From NCBI GenBank assembly GCA_964564285.1, contig CAZMBZ010000295.1:1-6365 (forward strand): a stretch of DNA of 6,365 bases. Reading direction: 5' to 3'. The stretch comes from JAUWQU01 sp964564285. GTDB lineage: Bacteria > Planctomycetota > Phycisphaerae > SM23-33. Shown one piece after another: positions 5,671 to 6,365 of the stretch. The translations under genes were made by a program, and so were the position numbers. The notes below the pieces were generated by a model. The model saw only the letters and a program-made list of their open reading frames with translations. It searched no databases and was not told where the DNA came from. Numbering within the stretch: position 1 is the stretch's first letter; every line of letters starts with the position of its first letter.

Positions 5671-6365
5671 TTGCCCCAGTTTCCAGACCGACCGAACGTA
5701 TTGCTCATCATGACGGACCAGCATCGGGCGGACTGCATCGGCGCAGCCGGCAACGAGTTTATCCGCACGCCGAACCTCGACCGGCTTGCGGCTCGCGGCG
5801 TGCTGATGCGGCGGTGCTTCACTAACTGCCCCGTCTGCGCCCCGGCCCGCATCGCCCTTGCCTCCGGCCTGCATCCCAGCCGGATCGGCGCGATGGGGAA
5901 CGACGCGTACCTGCCCCGCTCGACCCGGACCTACTACCAGCGCCTGCGGGATGAAGGCTTCCGCGTCGGCTGCGTCGGCAAACTGGACCTTGCCAAGCCC
6001 GACCCCTACAACGGTCGATTCGGAGATCGCCCCTGCAACTTTGGCTGGGGCTTCACCCACCCCTGCGAGTGCGAGGGAAAGATGCACGCTGGGCGTGGCT
6101 TCACGCACCCCAAAGGCCCGCTCGGCCCGTACAACTTCTACCTCCAGCAAAAGGGCCTGCTCAAAAAGTTCTGCGAAGACTACGATGCCCGCGAGGCCGT
6201 CGGCTGGGCATACGAGGGCCGGTGGGACTCCGTTCTGGAGACCGAGGATTGGGAAGACTGCTACATCGGCCGAAAGGCCGCCGAGTGGATCCGCGACATC
6301 CCCGACGATTTTCCCTGGCACTACTTCGTCAGCTTCGTAGGCCCGCACGACCCGTTCGACCCGCC
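5671..6365 (+). CDS. Type I sulfatase (formylglycine-dependent), 5' part, TTG start, no signal peptide
   Basis: Sulfatases of the alkaline-phosphatase superfamily hydrolyse sulfate esters using a formylglycine made from an active-site cysteine. The first 231 residues are visible; the gene runs off the window end. PNVLLIMTDQHRADCIG at residues 8-24 is the N-terminal strand with metal-ligand positions D16/Q17. TPNLDRLAARG (33-43) is the usual sulfatase motif. C56-A-P-A-R60 is the CxPxR maturation signature, so this is a Cys-type enzyme needing a formylglycine-generating enzyme. GKLDLAK at 103-109 keeps the lysine (K104) of the usual GKWHLG motif but has aspartate D106 in place of histidine. GPHDP at 224-228 carries the later conserved histidine (H226). 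There is no signal peptide, because the fold begins almost at the start codon, so a cytoplasmic location is predicted, unlike many planctomycete sulfatases. The substrate cannot be told; related phosphonate monoester hydrolases share this core. The start is TTG 5671, chosen on the ribosome binding site. Confidence 0.9.
   Translation, partial: MPQFPDRPNVLLIMTDQHRADCIGAAGNEFIRTPNLDRLAARGVLMRRCFTNCPVCAPARIALASGLHPSRIGAMGNDAYLPRSTRTYYQRLRDEGFRVGCVGKLDLAKPDPYNGRFGDRPCNFGWGFTHPCECEGKMHAGRGFTHPKGPLGPYNFYLQQKGLLKKFCEDYDAREAVGWAYEGRWDSVLETEDWEDCYIGRKAAEWIRDIPDDFPWHYFVSFVGPHDPFDP

Noticed and set aside
5430..5825. 131-codon plus-strand frame crossing the spacer into the sulfatase.
   Set aside because: It overlaps the well-supported sulfatase out of frame and has no domain or ribosome binding site; it is a by-product of high GC.
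5262..6348. Long minus-strand frames opposite the sulfatase and spacer.
   Set aside because: They are antisense to a clear CxPxR sulfatase and have Ala/Val/Gly-rich composition typical of mirrored GC-rich codons.

Overview
The window reads as a high-GC bacterial chromosome segment, most likely from the Planctomycetota (Phycisphaerae-like). The pointers are a large secreted DUF6288-type protein (PDZ-like domain, alpha-helical toroid, HEAT-like repeats, C-terminal beta-sandwich), a formylglycine-type sulfatase beside it, an IspH of the plant/cyanobacterial type, and a basic coiled-coil protein of a kind common in that phylum. The assignment is inferred from protein families alone. I see no rRNA, tRNA, insertion sequence, CRISPR array or phage gene.

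Layout, all genes on the + strand: (1) 1-483, the 3' part of a charged coiled-coil protein; (2) a 39-nt gap holding a strong hairpin that ends one base before the next start codon; (3) 523-1698, ispH, the last enzyme of the MEP isoprenoid pathway; (4) 1699-2106, about 400 bases without a convincing gene, with a C-rich, hairpin-prone first half; (5) 2107-5331, a 1074-residue exported DUF6288-type protein whose start is fixed by a signal peptide and an AAAGGAG ribosome binding site; (6) 5332-5670, a 339-base spacer rich in inverted repeats, with a candidate extended -10 promoter and a 9-bp stem just upstream of the next gene; (7) 5671-6365, the first 231 residues of a sulfatase that starts at TTG and runs off the window.

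The window has two functional parts. The first (coiled-coil protein, ispH) is GC-rich housekeeping sequence. The second (DUF6288 protein, sulfatase) looks like accessory glycan or polymer metabolism of the kind planctomycetes carry in many copies. The DUF6288 gene is visibly lower in GC and more mixed in codon use than its neighbours. The large protein is predicted to be exported, whereas the sulfatase shows no signal peptide, so the two probably act in different compartments. Any functional link is inferred only from adjacency and from near-identical translation signals. The best candidate for something undescribed is the structured leader ahead of the sulfatase, followed by the DUF6288 protein itself, whose biochemical role is not established.
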